Of a stretch of DNA of 64,000 nucleotides, positions 49,103 to 58,039 are shown piece by piece. Positions within the stretch are counted from its first letter, which is position 1, and each line of letters begins with the position of its first letter. The stretch is from NCBI RefSeq assembly GCF_000188155.2, contig NZ_KE124774.1, forward strand, positions 1,432,356-1,496,355. Direction: 5' to 3'. The notes under the pieces were generated by a model. It was not told where the DNA came from. It saw nothing but the letters and a program-made list of their open reading frames with translations, and ran no database searches. The DNA is from Methylocystis sp. ATCC 49242 (GTDB lineage: Bacteria > Pseudomonadota > Alphaproteobacteria > Rhizobiales > Beijerinckiaceae). The translations under genes were made by a program, and so were the position numbers.

Positions 49103-50158
49103 ATGACTGACGAGACGCCTCCCGGCGCGCCTGAGCCGACACGCGCGGCGGTGGACATCTTCGTTCTCGCGCGCCTCGGCCTCACGCTCGTCTTTGTCGC
49201 TGTCACGCTGCTGCTCGCGGCGCCGTTTCTCTCCAGTCTCACCTGGGCGCTCGTTCTCGCCGTCGTCTTTCTGCGTCCGCATCGCGCCATCGAAGCGGTC
49301 ATGGGCCGCTCCTTCGGCGCCGCGCTTTCGGTGCTCATCGTCGCGCTGATCATTGTCGGGCCGCTGGCATTCGTGTCGGAACGGCTCATCAACGAAGCCG
49401 TCGAGGGCGCAGCTTACATCCAGCAGGAAGTGACTCAGGGCAAGTGGGTCGATTTCCTGAAGGCGCATCCCTGGCTGGAGACGGTCAATAACTGGATCGA
49501 GGGACAATTCGACCTGCAGGATGTTCTGAGCCGGGTCGGCGCCTTCCTGACCAACGCCGGCGCATTGTTCATCAGGCAATCGACGGGCCAGGCGTTGACG
49601 GTGCTGCTCTCCTTCTACATGCTTTTCTTCTTCCTGCGCGACCGCAAGGCTGGCGTCGAGGCGCTGCTGCGCCTTTCACCCTTTTCGGACATCGAGACCC
49701 GCAAGCTGATCGTGCGCATCCGCGACACGATCTACGCGATCATCTATGGCACGCTCGCCGTCGCCGCCTTGCAGGGCGCGCTCGGCGGCTTCATTTTCTG
49801 GTGGCTCAACTTCCCCTCCCCTGTGTTCTGGGCGCTGATCATGGGCCTCCTCGCCATCGTGCCGGTGCTCGGGACTTTCGTCGTCTGGGTGCCGGCGACG
49901 ATCTTTCTGGCGATCGAGGGCCGATGGGCCGACGCATTGACGCTCGGTCTCTGGGGCGGCGTAGTGATCGCCAGCTCGGACAATCTGGTTCGTCCCCTGC
50001 TCATCAGCGACACGCTGCGCCTGCACACTGCGCCCGCCTTCATCGCCATGCTCGGCGGCATACAATTGTTCGGGCCTTCCGGTCTTGTGCTCGGTCCGAT
50101 CGCAATGACGACGACGAGCCTGATGCTGGAGTTCTGGCGCCGCCGCGCGAACGCATAG
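49103..50158 (+). CDS. AI-2E family transporter
   Basis: A predicted permease of 351 residues with about eight membrane helices (AI-2E/PerM family; proposed functions include peptide or ion export and sodium/proton exchange). The family core SFYMLFFFLRDRK, IYAIIYGTLAVAALQGALGGFIFWWLNFPSPVFWALIMGLLAIVPVLG and SDNLVRPLLIS is intact. It has a strong ribosome site (GGAGGGAAGAG). The name reflects E. coli TqsA; transport of autoinducer is not implied. Confidence 0.9.
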   Translation: MTDETPPGAPEPTRAAVDIFVLARLGLTLVFVAVTLLLAAPFLSSLTWALVLAVVFLRPHRAIEAVMGRSFGAALSVLIVALIIVGPLAFVSERLINEAVEGAAYIQQEVTQGKWVDFLKAHPWLETVNNWIEGQFDLQDVLSRVGAFLTNAGALFIRQSTGQALTVLLSFYMLFFFLRDRKAGVEALLRLSPFSDIETRKLIVRIRDTIYAIIYGTLAVAALQGALGGFIFWWLNFPSPVFWALIMGLLAIVPVLGTFVVWVPATIFLAIEGRWADALTLGLWGGVVIASSDNLVRPLLISDTLRLHTAPAFIAMLGGIQLFGPSGLVLGPIAMTTTSLMLEFWRRRANA

Positions 50159-50193
50159 ACGGAAAACCGCACAAGCCTTTCCTGAGAAGCGCT

Positions 50194-50682
50194 CTATTCG
50201 AGATGTAGGCGGCGCCGCAGGCGCGCCGCCAGTTCCTCGGCGTTGTGGCTCTTTTCAAAGGCGGGGCTCTCGAATTCCTCGCCGCTCTCCAGCGCGAGCA
50301 CAACGCGGTAGACGTCCGGCCCGTCATCGTCGGGAAAGAACCGCACTCGCATTTCACGTAAATTCTCGCGCCGGACCGCGGTAGTGCTGCGCCAGCCGAC
50401 CCTTGTCCGCTCGATGTCGATCACGCCGTCTCGAACCCGCCAGCGCTGATCTTCGCCAAACCAGGCGGCGAGGATGAAGCCGCCGCCAACCGTCCAGGCG
50501 CCCAGAGTGAGGAAACCGAAGAACAGCGTCGAAAAATCGGGATGCAGAAAGACGTGACGAAACTCCCACGCCGGCGTCACGATGCAGAACAGGCCCGTCG
50601 CCGCGAGTCCTGCTCTCAGCCAGCCAGGTAAAGGGCGTTCGATAGAAAATTCGTCCGTGTCGATCATCTGGAGCGACACCAT
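50194..50682 (-). CDS. Two-helix membrane protein with PH-like soluble part, unknown
   Basis: A 162-residue protein: two hydrophobic segments (about 20-40 and 52-75), followed by a soluble beta-rich part with WRVRDGVIDIERTRVGWRSTTAVRRENLREMRV, a pattern seen in bacterial PH-like domains. Start at 50682 or ATG 50667. It lies 66 bases downstream of addA in the same direction. No family confirmed. Confidence 0.65.
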   Translation of the reverse strand: MVSLQMIDTDEFSIERPLPGWLRAGLAATGLFCIVTPAWEFRHVFLHPDFSTLFFGFLTLGAWTVGGGFILAAWFGEDQRWRVRDGVIDIERTRVGWRSTTAVRRENLREMRVRFFPDDDGPDVYRVVLALESGEEFESPAFEKSHNAEELAARLRRRLHLE

Positions 50683-50748
50683 AGCGCGCTTCGATTATCG
50701 ACAGGTTGCGGTGCCGACGCGTCTTTGCGCGCCCGTTATCAATGAAAA

Positions 50749-53700
50749 TTAACGCTCCCGCGCCCGTTCGAACGCCGCATCGAGCGCCGCGTCCTGCGCC
50801 TCCATGGCCGTGGCCGTTTGAGTCCAGACGAGAAAGCAGCGCAAACGCTTGCCGGGATAAAGCGGCGCGATCGCCGCGCGATAGAGCGCCAGCTGGCGCA
50901 ATTGATCGGGCTCGGGCGCCTCGCGCGCCCGACCGGTTTTGAAATCGGCGATGAGCACCTCGTTTTCCGTCTCCGCAAGCCGGTCAATTCGGCCGGAAAC
51001 GAAAAGCCCGTTATCAAGCGCAGCGACAATGTCGACCTCCGCCGCCGATTGAGGGCCGAACAAATCCGCAAGGCCAGGATCTTCGATCACCGCAAGAGCC
51101 GCCTGCGCGATCGCATTGCGCCGCGCGTCGTCGAGTCCTTCGCCTCGCAAAGCGAGAAAGCGCTCCGCCGCCGCCCGCCGGCGCGGTTCGGCGCAGGTCG
51201 GCAGATGTTGCAGCAACGCATGCGTCAGTCGCCCCTCCAGCACCCGCTCGGCGTCACGCCGGTTCGGCGCGGCTGCGGCGCCCGACGCAAACGCGTCGGC
51301 GCCAGCGAGCGCGCTCGACGGCCGCAGCGGCGGCGCGGGATCGATTTCGCGCCGCGCCGCCGTGTGCGCGAAGGCGGGAATTTCGACCAGCGACTCGCGC
51401 GCGACCGTGCGCGCGAGGTCATGACGCGGCGGAACCTCGCCAAGCCTGAGGATTGCGCCCTCCGGCTCGAAGGGATCCGCGAACGCATTGCAGGCGGGCT
51501 CAAGCGCATCGCGAATGGCGTTGTACCAGCAGCCATCCGCCGGTCCGCGCGATCCGTGATAGCCGGCGATATAAAGCCGCTCCTCAGCGCGTGTCAGCGC
51601 GACATAGAGCAGGCGTTGATGCTCCGCGCGCTCGGCGTCGCGATGACGCGCGCGCGCCGCGCCGAGCGCCGCCGGATCGCTCGCCTTGTCGAGCGACCAG
51701 ACGAGCGAAACGTCGTCGTCCTCTCCAAGCCTGAAAAGTTTCGGATCATGCTTGCCCGCCGGCGCGCCGCAGGTGTCGGGCAGGAAGACGATCTTGGCCT
51801 CCAACCCTTTCGCGGCGTGCGCCGTCATCACGCGCACCGCCGCGCCCGCCGCCTCCATGTCGCGCTTGATCGACAGGTCGAGCGTTTCGACCATCGCGAG
51901 AAAGCTCGTCAGCGACGGCGCCTGCTCACGTTCGAAAGTGAGCGCCAGACGCAGGAACTCGTCGATTGCGTCATTGGCCTCGGCGCCGAGACGCGCGACA
52001 AGTTTTGTCCGCCCGCCGCCCGGACCGAGAATCCGTCCGTAGAAATCGAAGGGCGCGAGCGTTGCCGCGTCCCGGCGCCATGCGTCGATCGTTTGCGCGG
52101 CGTGGCGATGACGCTCGTCGCCGGAATTTTTCAGCGCGCTGAAGAGAGATCCCGTCCGGCGCGGCGCCAAGGAGATGAGATCATCGTCGTCGAATCCGAT
52201 GAGCGGCGATTTCAGCACCGTCGCCAGCGTGAGATCGTCCTCGACGAGAAGCGCCGCGCGGCCGAGCGCGACGAGATCATTCACCGCGATATGATCGGCA
52301 AGGTCGAGACGATCCGCGCCCGCGACCGGCACATGCTCCGCCTTCAGCGCGCGGATAAGCGCCTCGAAGAAAGGGCCCCGCTTGCGCACGAGGATGAGAA
52401 TGTCGCCGGCTTCCACGGGACGCAGCCTGCCCTTGTCCTCGACGCATTCGCCGCTGTCCGGCGCCAGCAGCGTCTTTATCTTTCGCGCAACCCTGCCGGC
52501 GAGTCGTTCGGCGGGATCATTCTCCTCGACGTAATCCAGCGGCAACCGCCAATCCGCCGGCTCCTCGGCGTTCTGCGAGCCAATCGGCTCCCATATCTCC
52601 ACGAGCGCCTGGACATCCGTTTTCCACGCCTCATGCTTCGGCATGCCCGCCAGCGGATCGGAGGCGAGTCCGGCGCCATTGCCGGCATGGCCGAACACCA
52701 TGTCGACCGCCTCCAATATGCCCTTCGCGGAACGAAACGATTGCAGCAGGCGCACGTCGCGAAAGAGCCGCTCGACAGTCCTGAAGCGTCGCTCGAAATC
52801 GCGCCGCATGGCGTCGAATTTCTCCGGCGCCGCGCCCTGGAAGGAGAAGATCGACTGCTTCTCGTCGCCGACCGCGAAGAATGTGCGCGCCATATGACGT
52901 GCGCCGTCGCCGGCGCAAAACTCGTCCGCGATGGCGGTGAGAATATCCCACTGCGCCGCGCTCGTATCCTGCGCCTCGTCGAGGAGGATGTGATCGATCT
53001 GCGAGTCGAGCTTGTAGAGAACCCAGGAGGGGCTCGATCGCTGCAGCAGGCGCCGCGCGCCCTCGATGAGATCGTCGTAATCGAGCAGATTGCGGTAACG
53101 CTTGGCGCGCGAATATTCCGTCACGATTGCGTCGCCAAGCGTCATGAGCGCCATCGAACGCTCCGCAGTCGCCGCCGCCTTGCGTTTTTCGATCAGCGGC
53201 GCGAGACGATCGCGCTCTTCCTCCATGCGCTCCAGCAGGCCGGGTTCGCCTTTTACAAGGCCCGCGGTAATGATTTTCGTCTTGCCGGCGCCACGTGGTT
53301 CGCCCTTCTGCGTGTAGAAAGCCGAGAGATAGATGTCGATGCAATCGGGGTGCGGCGCGAGCGCGTAAGCGCGCTCGAGACTGTCGGCAAGCTTGCCGTC
53401 ATTGCTCGAACCACCGCGCAGAGCCTTCGCCAGAGCCGGCCAATCAGGCCAGGGTTCGCCTCCTTCGACGATTTCCTTTTCAATGCGCGCGAGCGTCTCT
53501 TCCGCGCGCAGGCCGAGCCTGGCGCGCAATCGCAGCGCGTAGGTTTCACGGTCGGAAAATTGCGCCAGCGCGTCACGATTGCCGAGCAGTTCGTCACAAA
53601 GATTATCGAATCCGAAGCCCGACGTTTCGCGCGCGACATGCTCCAGCGCATGACGCAACGCGCCTGAGTCACGCATGGCGCAATCGAGCGCGCGCCGCTT

Positions 53701-54186
53701 CGATGCTTCGAGCAGCTCCGCGCGCTCCATGTCGTCGATCACGCGAAAGCCTGCCGGCGCGTTGGCCTCGAACGGAAAATGATGCAGCAGCTTCTCGCAG
53801 AACGCATGGATCGTCTGGATTTTCAGTCCGCCCGGCGTCTCCACCGCGCGCGCAAAGAGACAGCGCGCAACGTTCAGTTCCGCCCGCGACGGCCGGTCGG
53901 CGCCTGTCGCCTCTATCTCACGGATCAAGGATTCATCGTCGAGCAGCGCCCAGCGCGCCAGAACGTCGAAGATTCGCGCCGACATATTTGCGGCCGCGGC
54001 CTTGGTGTAAGTGAGGCAAAGAATCCGCGACGGCGGCACGCGCGCGAGCAAAAGCCGCACGACGCGCTGCGACAGCACATGCGTCTTGCCCGAGCCGGCG
54101 TTGGCGGAAACCCAGGCGGACGCCGCGGGGTCGGACGCATCGCGCTGCGCGTTTTTCGTGAGGCTGCCCACGGGCCGGATCGTCAT
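50749..54186 (-). CDS. addA: Double-strand break repair helicase-nuclease AddA
   Basis: UvrD-type ATP-dependent helicase with a RecB-like nuclease, 1145 residues from ATG 54186. The Walker A motif AGSGKT is at 30-35, the DEAQDTS motif at about 402, and TAHAAKGLEAKIVFLPD marks motif V. The nuclease motif ADFKTGRA is near residue 1080. Works with AddB in recombination repair of double-strand breaks. The start overlaps the addB stop (ATGA). The trxA gene often found after addA in relatives is absent. Confidence 0.95.
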   Translation of the reverse strand: MTIRPVGSLTKNAQRDASDPAASAWVSANAGSGKTHVLSQRVVRLLLARVPPSRILCLTYTKAAAANMSARIFDVLARWALLDDESLIREIEATGADRPSRAELNVARCLFARAVETPGGLKIQTIHAFCEKLLHHFPFEANAPAGFRVIDDMERAELLEASKRRALDCAMRDSGALRHALEHVARETSGFGFDNLCDELLGNRDALAQFSDRETYALRLRARLGLRAEETLARIEKEIVEGGEPWPDWPALAKALRGGSSNDGKLADSLERAYALAPHPDCIDIYLSAFYTQKGEPRGAGKTKIITAGLVKGEPGLLERMEEERDRLAPLIEKRKAAATAERSMALMTLGDAIVTEYSRAKRYRNLLDYDDLIEGARRLLQRSSPSWVLYKLDSQIDHILLDEAQDTSAAQWDILTAIADEFCAGDGARHMARTFFAVGDEKQSIFSFQGAAPEKFDAMRRDFERRFRTVERLFRDVRLLQSFRSAKGILEAVDMVFGHAGNGAGLASDPLAGMPKHEAWKTDVQALVEIWEPIGSQNAEEPADWRLPLDYVEENDPAERLAGRVARKIKTLLAPDSGECVEDKGRLRPVEAGDILILVRKRGPFFEALIRALKAEHVPVAGADRLDLADHIAVNDLVALGRAALLVEDDLTLATVLKSPLIGFDDDDLISLAPRRTGSLFSALKNSGDERHRHAAQTIDAWRRDAATLAPFDFYGRILGPGGGRTKLVARLGAEANDAIDEFLRLALTFEREQAPSLTSFLAMVETLDLSIKRDMEAAGAAVRVMTAHAAKGLEAKIVFLPDTCGAPAGKHDPKLFRLGEDDDVSLVWSLDKASDPAALGAARARHRDAERAEHQRLLYVALTRAEERLYIAGYHGSRGPADGCWYNAIRDALEPACNAFADPFEPEGAILRLGEVPPRHDLARTVARESLVEIPAFAHTAARREIDPAPPLRPSSALAGADAFASGAAAAPNRRDAERVLEGRLTHALLQHLPTCAEPRRRAAAERFLALRGEGLDDARRNAIAQAALAVIEDPGLADLFGPQSAAEVDIVAALDNGLFVSGRIDRLAETENEVLIADFKTGRAREAPEPDQLRQLALYRAAIAPLYPGKRLRCFLVWTQTATAMEAQDAALDAAFERARER

Positions 54187-57100
54187 GCGCCGTCCCCGCC
54201 GCCGCGCGACCATTCCTTCACGCGCGCAAGATGATCATAGTCCCCGACGCCCGACACGAAGGCGACGAAAGGTCGCGATGGATAAGGCGTCGCCGACGCA
54301 CGATATTGCGACAGCATTTTTTCGACCTCGACGCGATGCGTCGCGACGACGTCGGCGAAGCCCCTGTCCTTCCAGTTGAGCCATTGCGTGTCGCCGCCGT
54401 CCTTCAGGCCGACATAGGCGGCGCCCCCGACGGGATGAACGCCGACATCCGCGAAGGCGCCGGCCTCGACCATCGCGGCCTCCAATGTGAGCTGCGGCGC
54501 CCATCCTGCGCCGACCTGTTTCACGCTGGGCGGCGCGCCGGTCTTGTAATCGAAGACATAGGCGCGCCCATGAGGATCGACCTCGATGCGGTCTGCGACG
54601 GCGGTGAGTGTGAAAGTCGATCCATCCTCGAGCGGCAGGCGCCATGCGCCCCGCGTCTCGATGAAGATTTCACAGCCCTCCGATCGCCGCTCCTGCTCGA
54701 AGTCGAGGGCGTGATCGAGTCCCTGCGCGATGCGCGGCCATGTGAAAGTCGCGAAGGCCGGATCCAGAAAGAAATCGCTCAGTTTCCTGCGCGCCATGTC
54801 ATGAAGCTGCGCGCGCGCATCGGGCGGCAATGGCCCGCGCGGATGGCGCATGACGAATTCCGCGAGCGCTTCATGAAGCGCCGTGCCCCTTTCGCGCGCG
54901 CCGATCTCGGCGCCCAGGGGCGCGAGCGGGACGAGTTTCAGCACATATTCGGCGTAGATCGCGTAAGGATCGCGGCGCAGCCGCTCGACGCGCGTGACGC
55001 TCAGTTTCGTTGGCCGCAGATCGATCGGCGGGCGCGGCGCGGGACGCGCGATGGTCACATAATCTCGCGGATGATCGAGCGCGGCGGCGATGGCGAGCAT
55101 CCGGTCGCCGCGCGCCTTGCAGCCTGCGAAGGCGTCTCCCGCGAGCGCTTCCAGCCGCGTCAGAAAACGCGAGGCGACCGTCGGCGAACCGCCGCGCTTG
55201 ACCGCGCGACTCAGCACGACGCTCTGCGCGCCGAGCGCCATCACAAAATCATGCGCGCTCTGGCCGATGCGCCGCTCCGGCGGCGACAGATCGAGCTGGC
55301 GCCGCATCGAGCGATTGAGAAAGGCGCCCGTGTCCGTCTGCGGCGGCCAGACGCCTTCGTCGAGACCCCCGATCAGCACGAGATCGGCCTCGATCAGGCG
55401 CGCCTCGAGCGGCCCGAGAATTTTGAGGCGCGGATGCGCGCGGCGCGGACCGCGCAAGGTCGTTTCGAAGGAAATGCGGTCGAAGAGAGAAGCATAGCTC
55501 AGCGCGTCGAAGCCCGGAGGCGCCTCGGCGGCGATCAGCCTGTCGAAGAGACCGAACAGCGCCTGCGCGCCGTCGTCGGCTTCGGAGGCGCCTTGCGTCA
55601 ACGCCTCGAAAGCGGCGCGATGCGCCTGCGCCCAGGTGGAGAGCGCATTTTCTCCCCGCAATGAAACATAGGTCGCAAACGCCGCCTCCAATTGGCGTAA
55701 AAGCGCTTCGATATCGCGCCATTCGTCATCGCTGATCCGATGCGCGGCGGGATGCGCATGGCGCGCCCCCGCGAATTCCCGCGCTTTGGCGACGCTGGCT
55801 GACAAGCCATGCTGGCCGGCGCCAAGCTCACGCAGCACGCCGATCTCGACCAGCGGCGCGAGCGCAGCGACCTTTTCGCGCGCGTGACCGAGAAGCGCGA
55901 GGGGATGCGCGAGGAGCGCCGCGACATTGACGGCGCTGAAACCTTCGGCGCCGATCTCTGCGACGAGCCGCGCAAGCACGCCCTCGGAAGTCGACGCCAG
56001 AGAGGCGCCGCCGGAATCGTCGATCTCGATGTCGAAGCGACGCAATTCGGCCGCGACGCGACGCGCGAGATTGCGGTCGGGGGTGACGAGCGCGGCCGTC
56101 CGTTGCGGCGTTTCCAGAGCCTCGCGCATGAAAAGCGCGAGCGCCAACGCCTCCATGCGCTCGTCCGGCGCTTCAATGGCGCTCACATCTTCGAGCGCGG
56201 AAACGAAGCTTGCGCCATGCGACGCGCGAAATAGGCGCCATGCGGAGGTCTCGATTGCGGGCAGCATCGCCTCGGCGACCAGAGCGCGACGCCCGGAAAG
56301 TTCCGGCGAAACCTTGCCGAGTTCGCACACGTCCTCCCGGTGGACGCCCATCACATTCAGCAGCCGTTTAAGCATCGTCTGAGGATGGCTGAACGCCGGC
56401 TCGTCGTCGCTCTCGCCGACGCGGGCCCATGCGTCCGGGCTCATCTCGCGATCGAGGCCGGGAAGGATGACGGCGCCATTTTCCAGCGCCGCGATGGCGG
56501 CAAGCAGGCGCGCGGTGGTGGGATGCGCGCCGGTCGAGCCGAGCGCGATCACTGGCCCGCCGTGTTTTTGTTGCGCAAGCGCCGCAACCTGCGCTTCCAG
56601 AAGAATCTTCTGACGCGATGCGGCGTCGATGCGTCCGCGCTCGCTCAGAATGTCCGGCCACTGGTGCAGCGCGATGCGCAGGAACTGCGTCGTGATCGAC
56701 CAGTATTTGTCGAATGAATCGTCGACGATACGGTCGATCGCCTCGGGCGCGACGTCTTCGATGATGAATTCGTCGATCAGCGCGCCGAGATCGGCGGCGA
56801 GCGCATAGGCGCCGGATGGCGATGAAGCGACGAGCAACGGCTCCGTCTCGTCGAGCACCGGCGCGCCTGTCGGGTCGATCGAAAGGATGGCGCGACCGAT
56901 CGCCTTCGACCATTGCATGACGAGTTGCGCCAGAAGCAGCCGGCGTTCCAGTTCCTCGATCGGCGCCGGCAATGCATCGTCGAAGTCCTCGGCGCCGCCG
57001 AACAACGCCGCGGTTTCGCTTTCCTCCAGTCCGCCAAGAGGGAGGATGCGAGGCAAAAGCGTCGCGCCCCGGTCATAGGCGCGCGCGAATTGCGCGGCGA

Positions 57101-57278
57101 GGGCGCGGCCGGCGCGTTGCGTCGGCACATAGATCGTCGCGCGCGCCATGGCGAGCGGCGGAGACGCGCGTGAGACGGACGCGACAATTTCGCCCGCGAG
57201 AAAGGCTTCGACGAAGGTCTCGAGAAAAGGCGCGCCGGGCGCGATGGTAAAGACGTTGCGGCGCATGACGCCGCTCAC
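54183..57278 (-). CDS. addB: Double-strand break repair protein AddB
   Basis: The partner subunit of AddA, 1031 residues. It has a helicase-like core with an inactive N-terminal motor in this bacterial group and a C-terminal RecB-type nuclease with VFDYKTGAPPS near residue 905. A GTG start at 57278 overlaps the murU stop (GTGA); ATG 57266 is an alternative. Upstream and downstream overlaps show that murU, addB and addA are translated as a coupled unit. Confidence 0.92.
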   Translation of the reverse strand: MSGVMRRNVFTIAPGAPFLETFVEAFLAGEIVASVSRASPPLAMARATIYVPTQRAGRALAAQFARAYDRGATLLPRILPLGGLEESETAALFGGAEDFDDALPAPIEELERRLLLAQLVMQWSKAIGRAILSIDPTGAPVLDETEPLLVASSPSGAYALAADLGALIDEFIIEDVAPEAIDRIVDDSFDKYWSITTQFLRIALHQWPDILSERGRIDAASRQKILLEAQVAALAQQKHGGPVIALGSTGAHPTTARLLAAIAALENGAVILPGLDREMSPDAWARVGESDDEPAFSHPQTMLKRLLNVMGVHREDVCELGKVSPELSGRRALVAEAMLPAIETSAWRLFRASHGASFVSALEDVSAIEAPDERMEALALALFMREALETPQRTAALVTPDRNLARRVAAELRRFDIEIDDSGGASLASTSEGVLARLVAEIGAEGFSAVNVAALLAHPLALLGHAREKVAALAPLVEIGVLRELGAGQHGLSASVAKAREFAGARHAHPAAHRISDDEWRDIEALLRQLEAAFATYVSLRGENALSTWAQAHRAAFEALTQGASEADDGAQALFGLFDRLIAAEAPPGFDALSYASLFDRISFETTLRGPRRAHPRLKILGPLEARLIEADLVLIGGLDEGVWPPQTDTGAFLNRSMRRQLDLSPPERRIGQSAHDFVMALGAQSVVLSRAVKRGGSPTVASRFLTRLEALAGDAFAGCKARGDRMLAIAAALDHPRDYVTIARPAPRPPIDLRPTKLSVTRVERLRRDPYAIYAEYVLKLVPLAPLGAEIGARERGTALHEALAEFVMRHPRGPLPPDARAQLHDMARRKLSDFFLDPAFATFTWPRIAQGLDHALDFEQERRSEGCEIFIETRGAWRLPLEDGSTFTLTAVADRIEVDPHGRAYVFDYKTGAPPSVKQVGAGWAPQLTLEAAMVEAGAFADVGVHPVGGAAYVGLKDGGDTQWLNWKDRGFADVVATHRVEVEKMLSQYRASATPYPSRPFVAFVSGVGDYDHLARVKEWSRGGGDGA

Positions 57279-58039
57279 TTGCGTCGCGCCGCGATCGCCT
57301 TCTCCGCGTCAGCGATCGCTGCGACCGTGCCGACATGCAACCACAATCCGCTAGAGACGACGCCATAGAGGCGGCCGCTTTCCGCAGCCGAAAAGAGGAA
57401 CGGCGCGAGCTTGAAGACGTCGCTTTTCTCCTTGGCGAAAAGCTGCGGCTTGATCAGGCCCACGCCGGAGTAGACGTAAGGCTTCGGTCCCTCCCGGCGA
57501 ATGATCCGGCCGTCTTCGGCAAGATCGAAATCGCCCTCCCAGTCCACGCCGACGCTGCCCTGCGTCGGCGCGAGCAGCAGCGCGGCGTCCATCTTTTCCG
57601 GGTCCCACGCACGCGCGAGCGCGACGAGATTGGACTGCGGCGCGTCGATCCAGAAGGCGTCGGTGTTGCAGATGAAGAAAGGCGCGTCGCCGATGAGCGG
57701 CAGGACCTTCTTTATCCCGCCGCCCTGGTCGAGCAGCAGCGGGCGCTCGTCGGATATGACGATGCGGGGATCGGCGCGCGTGGAGATATGCGCCTCGATC
57801 TGGTCAGCGAGATGATGCACATTGACGATCGCCGTCTTGACGCCCGCTTGCGTGAAATCGTCGAGCGCGCGATCGATCAGCGTGCGCCCCGCGACGCTGA
57901 CGAGCGGCTTGGGCGTGACGTCGGTGATCGGCCGCATGCGCGTTCCGAGCCCCGCTGCGAACACCATCGCGATCTCTGGAACGACAGTTGTCAGGGCGAC
58001 CTCATGCGTCGCGAAACAGTCCGGGAAGATTGGCTTCAT
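57275..58039 (-). CDS. murU: MurNAc-1-phosphate uridylyltransferase-like protein
   Basis: A sugar-nucleotidyltransferase with the signature AAGLGTRMRPITDVTPKPLV (about 28-47) and the Asp pair in ICNTDAFW. Next to an amgK-like domain this most likely is MurU, which turns MurNAc-1-phosphate into UDP-MurNAc in peptidoglycan recycling. The start is uncertain: ATG 58039 overlaps the previous gene by 38 bases, a CTG at 57994 has GAGG upstream, and ATG 57967 would give a start at MVFAAGLG. Length 254 residues if 58039 is used. Confidence 0.83.
   Translation of the reverse strand: MKPIFPDCFATHEVALTTVVPEIAMVFAAGLGTRMRPITDVTPKPLVSVAGRTLIDRALDDFTQAGVKTAIVNVHHLADQIEAHISTRADPRIVISDERPLLLDQGGGIKKVLPLIGDAPFFICNTDAFWIDAPQSNLVALARAWDPEKMDAALLLAPTQGSVGVDWEGDFDLAEDGRIIRREGPKPYVYSGVGLIKPQLFAKEKSDVFKLAPFLFSAAESGRLYGVVSSGLWLHVGTVAAIADAEKAIAARRK

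Noticed and set aside
54231-55664. Plus-strand frames within addB and addA
   Set aside because: Shadow frames; conserved AddAB motifs occur only on the minus strand.
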